The notes: generated by a model from the letters alone, not told the origin. Positions 36,453 to 49,195 are shown, numbered from the stretch's first letter. The stretch: DNA of 64,000 nucleotides from Panax quinquefolius (GCA_020205615.1 CM035163.1:45601652-45665651); one strand, 5' to 3'. A program made the numbers and translations.

Positions 36453-37818
36453 GATCACCATACATGACAAGGAAAACATGCCAAGCATCCCACTTGCCCT
36501 ATAAAAGGCTCCAGCCTATGGAAATTACATTAGAGAAATATCGGATGAGCTACCTCCCATCCAACACCCTTGGTATCAGGATATCAAGAAGTACTTACGA
36601 GATGGATCTACACCCGCTGAGGTGAGCCCGACTGAAAGAAGGCGGTTCCATCGACTGGCTATGAAGTTCTACCTGAGCGGAGATGCACTCTACAAAAGAG
36701 AAGCAGGAATAGGTCACCTCAGATGTCTGGACAAGGACCAAGCTCAGAGGCTCATGGATGAAATCCATACTGGAGTATGTGGCCCACACATGAGCGGCCC
36801 CTTACTTGTTAAAAAGATCCTCAGAACATGGCATTACTAGCTCTCGCTTAAGGCTGACTGTGATGATCACGTCAAGAGGTGCTATCAATGCCAAATTCAT
36901 GGGAATGCTATCCACGCCCCTCCTAGGGAGCTCTAAAATATGAGTTCACCTTGGCCCTTCTCAATGTAGGGAATGGACGTGATTGGGCCCATCGAGCCCA
37001 AAGCCAGTAATGGGCATCAGTTTATCTTCACCATGATCGATTACTTCACCAAATGGGTAGAAGCAGCCTCCTTCCCCAGGGTTACCAAAGAAGTCATCAT
37101 TGCTTTCATCAGAAACAATGTCATTTATCGATATGGACAACCAAAGGCAATTGTGTCAGACAATGCTAAGAACCTCAACAACAAAATGATGGAGGAGTTA
37201 TGCAGTAAATTCCACATCAAACACCTTAACTCTGTCATCTATCGTCCAAAGATGAATGGTGCTGTTGAAGCGGCTAATAAGAACATCAAGAAGATTATGC
37301 AGAAGATGTCTGCCAATCACAAAGGATGGCCTGACCTCTTGCCTCTAACTCTATTAGCCTACAGAACTTCAATGCGTATTTTCACTGGGGCAACCCCATA
37401 CTCATTGACCTATGGGATGGAAGCAGTGCTCCCCGTAGAGATGGAAATGGAATCCCTCAGAGTGTTGATTAACGCTCAGCTGGATGAAGACCTATGGTTA
37501 CAAGACATATATCACCAATTGTCTCTAATAGACGAAAGGCGAAGTGATGCTATCTTCCATGGTCAGTTATACCAACAAAGGATCGCTAGGTCCTAAAACA
37601 GGAAAGTCCGGCTATGGTAGTTTAAATAACATGACTTGGTTTTGAAGAAGATCATTGACAAACAAGATCAGTCAAAGGGAAAATTCACTCCGAACTGGGA
37701 AGGCCCGTTTATTGTCAAGGAGGTATTGACAGAAGGTGCTCTTAGATTACAGGAAATGGGTGGCGACGAATTTCCACAGCGCATCAACTCAGACACCATG
37801 AAATGGTACTATGTCTGA
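36453..37818 (+). pseudogene. TatB integrase remnant
   Basis: A zinc-binding N-terminal part (HTGVCGPHMSGPLL...WHY, 36622-36840) is followed by the catalytic core 36973-37596. The core's acidic residues are all present: Asp in MDVIGPI (residue 2 of this piece), Asp in IVSDNAKN (63) and Glu in GAVEAANKN (99), giving the D,D35E spacing. The C-terminal piece (37636-37818) has KGKFTPNWEGPFIVKEVL. Integrase joins the cDNA ends to host DNA. Stops near 36838, 36934, 36967 and 37594 break it. It is in the same frame as the second RNase H across the A2 insertion. Confidence 0.92.
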
Positions 37819-38992
37819 AGTTACCATCAAGTAAACATCCTCGTTCTGGATCACCAGATCACCAACCATTTCAGGTTTTCTAACCCTTACTACACACAAC
37901 CCTTTCTTCATACCCATTTACCCCATCAGGGAAACACACTCTTCAAGCCAGCAGCCTGGTTTTTAGATCATCAGATCTTTCGTTTTACACTTCATACAAT
38001 TTTGGTTATCCCATCAAGGATTGAACCCTTACCCAACAGTTTGTCCTGAACATGGGATTAAACTTTTTCACACCCGTAGTTTGTCCTAAACATGGGATCA
38101 AACTTTTTCGGCTGCAAATCGTCCTGAACATGGGGAGAACTACGTTGACCTGATCTCCCCGATACCTGGGAGTACAAGGCAACCATTTTATATGGCCCAG
38201 TCGCAATAAAACAAAAACAACAAAAACATTTCTACACCCTTTTCTACAAACAAAAAACAACAAAAACATTTCTACACCTTTTCTACCCTTACACCATACA
38301 ACGTTGAACCTCTTACACCAGGTTCAAACTATGCAGACCTGATCTCCTCTTCAATAGGAGTACGCAGACAGTCATTTATGGTTCGGTCTAACCCCCTACC
38401 AAAACACAAATACTTGTCACACGGTACTGGGATCAAACTTCAATCCACCACATTTCATCGGCTTCAGACCAAAGGGATGGAACTACCTGGCCTCCCCATA
38501 AATGGGAGAGTTGGCGACCATCTAAGCCGCAGTTGATTCCTTGAAGAGCAACACCAATCCATAAGAGATGGAACTAACTGGGCTCCTCTTGAATAGGAGT
38601 ACTGGTGACCATCTATGGTGCGGTGAATCTCAGAGAAGAAAAGTCACACTCCTCTACACATTTCCATACAAAAACCAATTCCAAGACACCAAAGAGGGTA
38701 GGGATACACACAGATCAATGATCCATTCTGAAAGATCTTGCAACGTCACAATGTCCACACATCAAGGATGAGTTCAGAATACATCAAGATCACAAGCCCT
38801 GAAGAAACAGGTGAATATCAAGCAAGTATCAAGGCACAACTGAAAGGGAAGTGAATTAAAATATATTTCCCTACCATATATAATGCTGTTTGATATATAC
38901 AATATGTGCTGTACATGAACAAATGGCTAAGCTAGTATGTGCAGGAAAATACAAGTCTATCTATGGATCGATATGTATGCGGACTATGAGAT
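37819..38992 (+). repeat. TatB post-pol region with diverged short repeats
   Basis: No credible gene is seen. Short segments recur: GTTTGTCCTRAACATGGGAT (about 38038 and 38080, and again near 38108) and GACCTGATCTCC...GGGAGTAC or TAGGAGTAC (38148, 38336, 38565). Such variable repeat-rich 3' regions are known from Tat/Ogre elements. Confidence 0.6.
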
Positions 38993-40671
38993 TTAACATA
39001 ACATCTCTCTCCGAAGAAGGGGTAACGCTGCAAGCTCCTGCCCAAGGGTATCTACACGAGCTAGCAGATCCGAGGCTAACTGCATGGTGGCATGATGCTC
39101 ATCAATGTATGAACTCATATCGACAAGGATGCCAGTCGTAAGGGATCTCACTAAAGCACTATCTGTAAAGGCCACATCCCGGGTAGATAGGGCAGCATCC
39201 CGCTCTACAATCAATGCATCTCTGGATGATCTGGCCTTATCTCTCTCCAATAGAGCGGTGTCTCTCCCATCAAGAGCTGTCAACATCAAGGCCCTAACCT
39301 GATCTCTCTCAAAGGTCATCAGATGAAGACTCTGCTCTAGATACTGTGCTGAATAATGAATCATAGTAGCACTCGTACTAGGAGAATCTGTAAGAGCTAC
39401 TGGCCACCCAGCGAATGGCTCCTCCTCTGTGGGAATATCAATGTCCTCTATGGGCTCCCTATCATCAGAATCAATCCCCGATAATGTGGATACTACCGTA
39501 GCCGATGTAGTCTCTGTCTCCATCCTTGCGGAATACTCTACAGAACAGGCCGAATGGCTAACAGAAAATGCAGCTAGCTCACGCTGATCCCAACAGGCAT
39601 ACACCATGGATCTGTCCTCTGCTGACAAATGGCGAGAAGCCAATGACACCGACTCGATCGCCTCAAAGGATGGAAATCTGAACTCGGGTCAAACCCGACA
39701 CATCACGGCCAGTGGGTGGTAAGTAGTCATGCCCCTCAAACCAGCTAGAGGGAGATAATCCATGCCCGGAGCATGAGTGATGAAGTTGTAGTGTGAACAA
39801 AGCCCTGTACACGATAATATATCAAATGGATCTCCAATCCCTGCCAGGAAAACGGACCAAGATGCATGATCTGTACACTCCCCAGGCTAAAAGGAGTACG
39901 ACATAGCTATCTCATGGGTAAAAAAATACCCGTGCCGTCAGAATGTGCCAATCGATCTCAAGTGTGACATGAACCACACGTACAACATGACCGAACTACC
40001 TGTGAATACCCCTGTAGGGTAGGTACTGCAATATATGGCCGACCTTAGCGTCTCTGCTACAATCATCGGTACAATGGTGTGACCCTCCATGAGAGCTTTA
40101 CTGCCATAATGACGCCAATATCCAGCTCATCCATGTACCGTGTCATATATACATATGATAATACGCACAGTAATAGTACATCTACTCTAGCCAAATGCCA
40201 ATCATCCTCTGGCATGGTAAAATCCCCAGAATGCCATGTATAACTATCCTATGAGACAAATCTGTCCATCAAAAAATGCTGGGATACAACGTGGCCGGAT
40301 GTGATCTCATCCTGTATAACTCTACGCCTCATCCTGGTGAGGGTCATAAACTGTCGGCTCATAACGCCGATAGCCATTCGCACGCAAGGTCTGTCCAGTG
40401 GCAGCGCCATCAACCGTGCGTAGTCCTCCAAGGTAGGAGTCAACTCATGGATACCAAACTGGAAAACCAGCCTCTCCGGTATCCAATGCTCTAGCATACC
40501 CTCTACAAAGCTTGCGGGAACCTGAAACATCAAGAGAGTCATAGTATGCTACAATAACTGATCTACAATAACCCTGTCTGAAGGTGACATACTATCATAC
40601 CACGATCTCAGACGGGATGCCACCAATACTGGTGGGGTATGATCAATACGGCTAACTGTCGAAGAAGACAT
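38993..40671 (-). pseudogene. TatB antisense ORF 2: DUF7745-like protein with coiled coil, degenerate
   Basis: The minus strand opens with an ATG at 40671 (MSSSTVSRIDHTPPV, then RLRSWYDSMSPSDRVIVDQL). An in-frame TAG follows, then VPASFVEGMLEHWIPERLVF and HELTPTLEDYARLMALPLD (40249-40542). This looks like the N-terminal part of plant DUF7745 / plant-mobile-domain-related proteins found in transposons. After stops and frame changes the last 218 residues (38993-39649) are acidic and then a predicted coiled coil (ERDQVRALMLTALDGRD, LLERDKARSSRD). It lies opposite to the retrotransposon genes, between integrase and 3' LTR, where Tat elements are known to carry extra ORFs. Its function is unknown. 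Confidence 0.7.
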
Positions 40672-40941
40672 CTATACGGGCCGTGTCATAAGACCATCCA
40701 GAGGTCAATGCTAAATATCTCTGGACATACATACATATGCATAACATAATACATGCATGATGAATAATAGATGGCAATATGATGTAGGGAATAACAGTAT
40801 ATACATTCCTAAGTACATCATCATCTAATATATCTCTGTACAGCTAAAAATACAGGAAAATGGGGCACAGATGCCCAGCTACTAACAGAGGTCACCTAGT
40901 GTCTAACAGAGGCCTATCAAAAGATATAACGAGAATATACA

Positions 40942-42310
40942 TCAGAAGAAGACAATGGTGTCAATGTCTACATCATCAATCCTGTCCACCTGATGTAACT
41001 CTTCCTGAGTCACTAGATCTCCATCAACGGGGATGTCAGGCGTATACAATGGAGGATCTGCACTGACAAAGCAATATGGGTCATCTGAGGGGCCAGCTCG
41101 TGAGCTGGAAGGATCAAATGTATCTGCCTCTGTCGGATCTCTGCCCAAGTGCTGGATAAATAAATGTGCCCGGTCCAACTGCCGGGTCAAACTGTCAATC
41201 TGTGTCAAATGAGTCAGATCTATGACACAGGCCATCTAATCCGTCATCATCACGGATCCAGGCACCATATCCCCCATAAACTGCGTGGCGCGAGTCTGGG
41301 CTCCGATGGTACAAGGGGACCACTAATGCTGGAACGTAGCCTGGGTATATGGACCCTCTGATAGTGTAAAACCGTTAACACCCATCAAGGGGATATCAAT
41401 GACGGGTGACTATGAAACAGGCCAATAACGCCTGGTAGGAGGCAAGATCGGGATACGAATCTCTCATGTGGTGCTCCTAATAGCACGCTCTCCTAAATAG
41501 AGCTCCCATCCTCCATCTATAAAGATAGGAATCCTACGGGTGGAAATCGTGTACTCGACACCAGTCGGCTATTCATCCTCAAAACCAATGTCCAAGTGCT
41601 CCCCAGAATAGGGAATCCAAGTAATGGCATCAGCTGTCAATAACTCCAGCTGTAGGCAACAATGAGTGAAACCCTCAGCTACAGGGACCTTCGCCAGTAT
41701 GGAATGATGCCATCGCCATCCTCCTGGATAGGTCTCCAAGCTTAACACATTCACAGGATGCAAACATGGGAGCCTTTCATAGGCCCAGAACTTCCAACAC
41801 AAAGGAAAACATCTGCTGTCAGTCAACACTCTTAACCTGTACATGGGAAATTACAAGAGAAGTACTCACCAACATAAATGGGTAAAATCCTAGCCAAGCC
41901 TCCGTCAAGCCCTATGAACGCATGCGCATTCCCCTGAGGAAATAGGCAAAGGTGTAGGAACCCCAGTCATACTCTCTGATACGGTCCATATGTCGTGTGA
42001 CGCTCACCAAAGCGAATGACACCGTAGGAGAGTTATTAGCTATGAAGCAGCCCCTAATGATTATCAGAAATAATCATTGAAGAATGCGATCCTTGACCCT
42101 CACATCATTGGGTATGGGCTCACTCAACAACCCGCTTATAACATCTACGCTCAATGGACCAGTACGAACGTCCTGCCCTTGAGCGCCTCAGCCGGAAATT
42201 TTAACTCCTAGCAAGGATCAAACGGCAGTCGGGGTAATATCCACCGTACATGGCACTGCCACCCCTCCGGCTCGATCCAATTCAAGTTGCAAAGGAGTTC
42301 TCACAAGCTG
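40942..42310 (-). pseudogene. TatB antisense ORF 1: plant-mobile-domain-like protein, degenerate
   Basis: One minus-strand frame, broken by several stops and a probable intron, runs to the stop at 40942. From its start: LELDRAGGVAVPCTVD near 42280, GPLSVDVI, FIANNSPTVSFALVSVTRHM, REYDWGSYTFAYFLRGMRM (about 41925-41985), LTEAWLGFYPFML, then FWAYERLPCLHP and AITWIPYSGEHLDIGF. The DWG...LY-like helix, the W-Y-E-R-P motif and the final W-x-PY match my knowledge of the plant mobile domain (PMD) of transposon-derived proteins. The tail is acidic with a short coiled coil. No start codon can be fixed. The in-frame stops suggest decay of a formerly open frame. Confidence 0.7.
41791..41869 (-). other. 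Candidate 79-nt intron in antisense ORF 1
   Basis: On the minus strand exon text FYPFML ends at a GTGAGT donor. A TTGACTGAC branch-like site and a TTTTCCTTTGTG pyrimidine stretch precede an acceptor ending GGAAG, after which the frame resumes as FWAYERLP. Without removal the frame meets a TAA three codons before the first ATG. The phase is conserved across the join. This is a prediction only; 79 nt is at the short end for plant introns. Confidence 0.45.
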
Positions 42311-43143
42311 AAAAGGCCAAATTAGGAATAAAAATGCTACGCGATTGAGCAGAATAGCCTGAAATCCTAGTTTTCATGGGTCAAGTTGTGGCTTCACATA
42401 TCACTCATTAGTATTCGCCCAAACATAGGGTACACTATACCAATGATCTCAGCTATTGCAAACTACATTGAAAAATACCTCACGGAGGTCCGATGCCATC
42501 AATTCAGGGTCGTAACCCTAAAACCTTTTCCCCAACGGGTTTTTATACAATCCATCCGTTGATGTACACGTCAACGAAGGTCAAACAGCCTTAACATTAT
42601 CCTCAGTAAGGATCTCATCCGTTGATGTACATGTTAATGAAGGTCAGGCAACCCTAACAACACCAACTGTTGGCGTGAATCTCCAATGAGCAATGGAAAG
42701 ACTCAAGCGGTACAAACCAGGGAAGAACATCCTCATCGGGGAGGACCGATGATGGAATATGTTATACACATCCTCAACAGACAAAGCTCTATCCCCACAG
42801 AATCTCTTGTACATGAGTAATGCATCTTCAATGTGAAGTCTGTATCAAGGATTAAGGACTTTGGTGATAACCATAACGTCAACATCCTGGAAGCTCCTGA
42901 GAGAATTGGATTGCACGTCCAAGACAGTTCATCAGGGTTGTCAGTAATAACTGTCAACACTAGTAGAAGTCAAGGGAAGCCGACAATCATCCCAACATAT
43001 TGGAAAACAATTCAACAAACTACATACATTTGCATCATGTTGTTGTACATGGCATCATGATCATCTTGTTGCATTTCAAGTGCCTAGTACTCTTTATCCT
43101 ATCCATGCCATTGCATTGCATGAATATGATAAAGAGGGGCATC
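42311..43143 (+). other. TatB 3' region and polypurine tract
   Basis: I see no gene. Two copies of CATCCGTTGATGTACAYGT lie 63 bp apart (42553 and 42616). The region ends in AAAGAGGGGC (43131-43140), the polypurine tract next to the 3' LTR. Confidence 0.6.
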
Positions 43144-44758
43144 GATAGACACTCAAAATTTTCTGCCTACCTGTTACTAACATTACAGGAGGGTAGAATC
43201 ATCTTTCAGAGATAACCCTGGAGGACAACTCATCTCATTCCCTGAAATAACACTAGAAGTGTCAGTTTCAACCTCGGAGATAACCCCGAGGCATGCAGTT
43301 CCAATACCGAAAATCACACCAGAGAAGGCCGTTTCATCTCGGAGTTAACCCCGAAATACTCAGTCTAAGTCCCAGAAACAACACCAGGAAAGACAATGTC
43401 AACCTTGGAGATAACCCCAAGGAGTGCGGTTGCAGTTCTGGAGATAACCCCGAAAATGCTCGTTTCAACCTATTCAGTTAGCTTCAACCTCGGGGTTCAC
43501 ACCGAGGCACTCAGCTCCAAACCCGAAGATAACCCCGGGAGGTCAGGCACACCTCAGAGATAACCCTGAGGATGTCCAAGATTACTTGCGATAGCCAATC
43601 TCGAGACATAACCTGACGGCGATCGCTTTCAACCCAAACCAGAGATAACCCCGGTGAGGGGCAAAATCATCATTTTTCCACCTCGATCCCACATTAGTCC
43701 GTCTCAACAACATCTCAACATATATTCTACATAGCAATGTCCCACAAAAACTAAGGAGTTCCAATCCCGAGTGACAACTACGCAAGGCAGCAGACCAGAT
43801 AGAATTTAAAGCTTGAAGACCAAGGGCATGGTCCCATCTTCTTAACTTCTGACAACCTCTAATCCCATGTCATGGCGTAGCTCTCGACAACAGCATTCCA
43901 TAAAAGGTCTTATACACCTCAATCAGAGACTCAGATTGAAGTTATACAAGTTTGAGCGGACATCACGTTGCACGCGTGTACGTACTTTGAGACGGTGGGA
44001 CCCGCGGAGCCCGGGGCTCCCCAGGCGGTCGCAGGTGCATCTGCGGCTGCTATAGGTACACCTACGGCTCCCCCTCTATAAATAGAGGGCTTGGGGTGGC
44101 TATATTTCAAGAGAAAATGGCGAGGAAGCCCTGTCCAATTTGCTCTGTACACAGCCTAAATTGAGTGCTTTCTCATTTTAAACACTTGTGAGCTTATATT
44201 CAATCATATTTTTATTGGTGGGAGCTGAGTGTTCATCCGTTTAAAGCTATAGAAGTCTCCTTTATCAGTCCACTGTAAGCCTTCTTACATACTTTAAAGC
44301 CTTTCTCTTCATCTTTGCACACACTGTTCTTCACATTGAGAGTCGTTATTACAGTACGTATGCGGGACTTGATCAAGTGGCTTTTATTTTCTTTTGTATA
44401 TATATATATATATTTATATATATGTACTAAAATTATCGAGTTATGCCTCGATTGAGCCTGGAGTCACGTCCGGAGCGTTTATTTGCTTATATATATATAC
44501 TTATATATATGAACTATTGTCAAACTTTTTTTGATGAGCCTGTATTTTACATCTGGAGCATTCACTACTTATATATATATATATATATATAAACTGTTAT
44601 CGGACTCTGTTCGATGAGCACGAATTTTACATCCTATATGCGTGTCTTGCTTATATATATATATTTATATATATATATATATATAATGACAAATCATTTG
44701 AAATGATAAACCTAAATGGGATGATATATATCCCACATGCGTTTCTGGATTTTATATT

Positions 44759-44793
<35 letters not shown>

Positions 44794-45928
44794 TCTACAT
44801 CGAGCATAGAGTTTACTTTGTGGCCTTTTACTGCTTTATTTACATTTAGTCCCGCCTGGAGTTTACTTCATGGCGGTTAATCGCTTTTACTGCTTTATTT
44901 ACATTTAGTCCTGCCTGGAGTTTATTTCGTGGCGGTTGATCGTATTTATTGCTTTATTTATATTTCTGATCCCCCATGGAGGTGCTTCATGGTGGTTGAT
45001 CATGTCTCTCTATATATATTTACCAATTTTATATATTTACATTTCTGATCCCCCATGGAGGTGCTTCGTGGTGGTTGATCATGTCTGTATATATATATAT
45101 ATATATATTTATAGCTTTTATATATATAACTGCTTACTGCTTTTATATAAATTGTGGCATCATGTGAGCCTAGGAATCATGTGATCACGTAGATTGATCT
45201 CTTGAATCTAGATTCTGCCTTCCGTGATGGACATTTTCAAAGAATAAACGACTTATGTAAATTATTTATGGTGTTTGAATTTCCTTAGATGTCTTTCATG
45301 CCCATGAGGAGTTCGACACTTCTTTATATACTATTTTCTCGAAGATGCTTCGCATCTCGAAAAGAAAAGCAAACAAGCCGAACATTTAATAAAATGAAAG
45401 TATTAAAGGCCTCAATTACTATTGAGCATAAGGTTTGAAAAATCTCTTTTTTACAAAAACATCACTGCTATATATTGTTTAAAACTGAATTTTTATACAA
45501 ATTCAAACCCTGTGTATATAGGTGCGAATGAGGCGTAACACTACTTCTAAATAACTGCACATTGACCCACACACACACACACACATTCATATAACAGTTT
45601 AATTAAAAAGTGGCGGTAACCGTGGTAACACGGATGTCGGGGGGTGGCTAACACCTTCCCTCCGCATAAGCAAGCCCCTGGACCCTAATGAATCTTGGTT
45701 TCACAGACCCGTTTAGCAGTGTCACATCACTGGGTTAATGTGCAAACCTTTTCTCGGTTGTGTTGGTATAACCATTTAAAAAACCAACCGAAGACTCTTA
45801 CAGTCAAATTGTCGACATATAAATGTCGGACCTTTTCACAACTTGTTTTTTCAAACAAATCTCACCTAACATGAGAACACCAAAAAATTAGAACAGAAAA
45901 GGGAACAATAAAAATCCTGACATCGACA
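43144..45928 (+). mobile_element. TatB 3' LTR
   Basis: This 2785-bp LTR aligns with 5711-8404. Its first bases are GATAGACACTC rather than TGTAGACACTC, a terminal mutation or slip. It repeats the hairpin array (43201-43660), the TATA box (44077-44084) and TA tracts with different repeat numbers. It is followed by ACATA, the second half of the TSD. Confidence 0.9.
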
Positions 45929-45933
45929 ACATA

Positions 45934-46653
45934 AATTACTATCTGCTTACAAAAAAGCATATTTTCTCAAGTATATAAGTCTTTGAACTTTTATAAATAT
46001 ATTTGTTTGCTCTTTAATTGATATATGTTTATTTAAGAAACATCAATCTGTACTAAATTTTATCTGCTTATTTTAGAAGCAAATTATTGTAAAATCTTTT
46101 TGTAAAAAGGAAAAGGGGTAGAGTTAGTTTATTTTATGTACTTGTGAGAAAGACGAGTAATTCTTCGACCAAGACCAGAGTCTTAGAGAGGTCATTTGGA
46201 AGTTGGGTCTCTAGTGAACTTGTGAGGTGAGGAAGAGGCTGTTGTTTCAAGACCAGATCATTGAATAGAATTGAACTCAAAAGAAGGTACAACTAAGCTT
46301 GAGGAGGGAGTGGGGAGCTTGCTGTCCAAGATAGATTAATTGAAAATAGTTGAAAGTTTGTCTATAAAACTTTGTAAAGGCTTCTCCGCCTATTGAAGGA
46401 GTATTTATTACTGATAGTAATAGGATCTCAAGTTCCAAGTAGGAACTTGAGACTAGACGTAGCAACATATCAGGGGTGTATGTTGTGAACCAGATAAATC
46501 TCTATGCATTGTGTGATTGAATTTTTTACTGTCTTGCATACTAATTTCTAAAACTGCAAATTAATTATTAAAATAAAAATCAAAAAGGTCTTATATAATT
46601 TTTAACCTATAATAATCTATTCAACTCCCTTTTAGATTATTATTGGACTTTCA
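45934..46653 (+). mobile_element. SireE solo LTR, right piece
   Basis: It resumes the SireE text at ACATAAATTACTATCTGCTTAC, which resembles the repeated TATCTGCTTATAC segment near 5560. It contains GTGAACCAGATAAATCTC near the end and closes with ATTGGACTTTCA. CTTAG follows as the imperfect TSD. Confidence 0.65.
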
Positions 46654-46658
46654 CTTAG

Positions 46659-47412
46659 AAACAACCTTGAGGACTGTCAAAAGGCAACTTCAGTCCAATC
46701 TCGGAAACAACCCTGAGAAAAGACACTTACAATTGCAGCAAGCTCGGAACCAATCTAGGAAGGGAAAAATAGTAAATTTGCCAATTTAATATTAATTCAG
46801 CCAAAATCACTGCAAAAGAAGTCCTGCATTACCATAACTTCAATCCCGAGTGAAAACTGCACAAGGCAGCTCAATGGATGGACTACGAAGACTCAAAGAT
46901 CTGGTCATGGACCCATCTTTCTGGATTCAGAAAATGTCAAATCCCATGTCAGTGTGTAGCTCTTGTCAAGGGCTTTCTGGAAAGGTACAACACGTCTCCA
47001 CTGGATTCCCGGATTGAAAGTTATAAAGGTTTGAGCGGACAACGCGTTGGCCCGAGTGCACGTACTTTGAGACAATAGGACCCACGGGTCCCGGGCCCAC
47101 CCGGGCATCCACAGGTAGATTCGCGGCTGCCGCGGGTAGACCCACGCCTACTTTGGTCTATAAATAGACCCCCCATCCTCCAAAAAGAAAAAAAAAGAAA
47201 AAAGAGAGAAAACTTTGTCTATTTCAGCTCTTAACCCCTCCTATAGTGTTCCAAACTTCAATATTCTTCTTTCTAAACACTTTTATACGTATATACTACG
47301 ACATATCAAATTTTAACCGGTGAAAACTGAGATTTCAAGCTCCAAAAGCGGTCCGAAGCCTTCTTTGCAACACACTGTAAGATTTTTTCAAATTTGAAGC
47401 TTTCTATTGCTT

Positions 47413-47456
<44 letters not shown>

Positions 47457-47698
47457 TGTTTACTGCGTTTAAATATCTATTTTAAGTGCTCATTCAATGT
47501 AAATCCATAATATTTAAATTTGTGGACTAGATTTATCTAAATCTAGCCATATCTAACTTTTAACCGGTTCAAAGTTGCAAAATAGGAACCGTTGAGCTAT
47601 AATGGCTAAGATTTATTTAAATCGAATTTGCCTAGGAGCCACGGGATCTAAGATCCAGCTGACGGATCTAGATCTGGTCCCCACAAGGGATCCTTTTC
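46659..47698 (+). mobile_element. TatC 5' LTR, middle piece
   Basis: It continues the GAAACAACC hairpin motif and aligns with TatB LTR 6330-6900, for example TCCCGAGTGAAAACTGC...GCAAGGCAGC and the segment ATGGWCCCATCTTYCTGRMTTC. A TATAAATA box is at 47159-47166 and a TA tract at 47419-47452. Its right edge is the TTTTC target of solo LTR A3. Confidence 0.8.
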
Positions 47699-48944
47699 TG
47701 TGACGTCCCCAAAACAGGTATACATCACCCATCTTGAGTCGCCAAATACATGGTACAAAATTTAAATACAAACTTAATTATACAACTGTCGTGTAAAATA
47801 CGACAAAACATAATCTAAGAGTTTTAATAAGAATATTGTCATCTAGACAATATCCACACTCAATGGAGTCCTCAATACATTTATTGTCACACTATTTCAC
47901 AGAATAGTGAGGACTAAAACAACCATCTGGATCGTCAATCCGTTCCCCGACCAGTCCTAACTATATTCTCATTTCCTGAAGAGAACAGTGAAAGAAAAGG
48001 GTGAGCTCAACTAGCCCAGTAAGAAATATTATGACTAAGATAATACAAAATAAATTATCCTTAGCCTTCAACAGTATAACAACTGATAGAATATAATAGA
48101 CAATAAGTTTTAGATCAACAACTGCAACAGAATAAGCAATCCATTAGAAGAGTCAAGTAGAGCATGATATCTACTATCTTCTATGATTTAAAAGTTTATC
48201 ATCAATTTTATCCCTATAATACCCATCAACAGTTCTTTAGTATACCCAAGATAAATAGAACTTTCATCACCTGTCTTCACCTGAACCACCAAAGATTTTA
48301 GTTAAATTCATAATTCATGTTTATAATAATGTGAATCAACAGTTCCTCCTTGCCACAAAGTCTTAATAGAACGTTTACTCAATATCCTTACCCCAAAGGC
48401 TAAAGATATTCAAATGTAATAACAATGATCATACCAATCAGTTGTCTATCTTTGCATTACGGGCCAAAAATATTCAACTATAAAACTAATGGTCATGATC
48501 ATACCAATCAATTGCATGTCAGTGCACTACGGCCAAAGACATTCAACTGTTAACTAATGGTCATGATCCTCGCTAAATCATCATCGAATTATCCATGCAC
48601 TACTGACCAAGGATATTCGTTATTATCACCAATGGTTATGATCATGTCATACACCGGTCCATCTTTACGTAAGCCAAAAAATATACAATTGTAAAACCAC
48701 TAATCAATGATCCATCTATGCACGTAAGCCACGCGGATGACTTTCATCACAATATAAGCATGAGGATGATGACAATTATATAGGCATTAATCAATGAAAT
48801 CAAGGATAAATATTAAAGACTTTAAATTTATCCGAGTTTAAAAATATCAAATTGTCGACATGATATTTTGCTTTGTGGAGTAAAATTCAATAATAATATT
48901 CATGTACCAAAAATAATTTGGACAGAAAAGAATCAATTTTTTAT

Positions 48945-49195
48945 CGTGAATAGTACCCCGTGAATAGTACTTCGAGAATAGTACCTCGTGAATAGTATCC
49001 CGACATAAAAAGTACCCCAAATACCCGAGTGAATAATATTCGGGTGAATAGTAATTTGGGTGAATAGTAACCTGTGAATAGTAACTCGTGAATAGTACTT
49101 TGACACGAAAAGTACCCCGAATACCCGAGTGAATAATACTAGAGTGAATAGTAATCGGGTGAATAGTAACCCATGAATAGTAACTCGTAAAAGAA
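48945..49195. repeat. GTGAATAGTAMY short direct repeats
   Basis: About 14 copies of a GTGAATAGTAACYC or GTGAATAGTACCCC-like motif lie here. The same motif forms runs in both ChrH LTRs (20930-21150 and 27770-28010). Reading frames here translate the repeat and are not genes. Confidence 0.85.

Larger units (their letters stand above)
5711..45928 (+). mobile_element. TatB: Ty3/gypsy element of the Tat (Ogre-like) type, with nested insertions
   Basis: The element is flanked by a perfect 5-bp duplication ACATA (5706-5710 and 45929-45933). It starts TGTAGACACTC and ends ATCGACA. It spans 40.2 kb, of which about 21.45 kb is the A2/CopF1/ChrH nest, leaving about 18.8 kb. The order is 5' LTR, PBS, leader, gag, protease with G-patch, RT, a second RNase H, integrase, a long 3' region with antisense ORFs, PPT and 3' LTR. 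Long LTRs, large size, a second RNase H and extra ORFs in the 3' region are traits known from the Tat/Ogre branch. All coding parts carry stops, so it is inactive. Confidence 0.9.

Noticed and set aside
42733..42960. Minus-strand 75-codon frame before the TatB 3' LTR
   Set aside because: No similarity to the PMD-like gene and no support from TatC within the window; probably chance.
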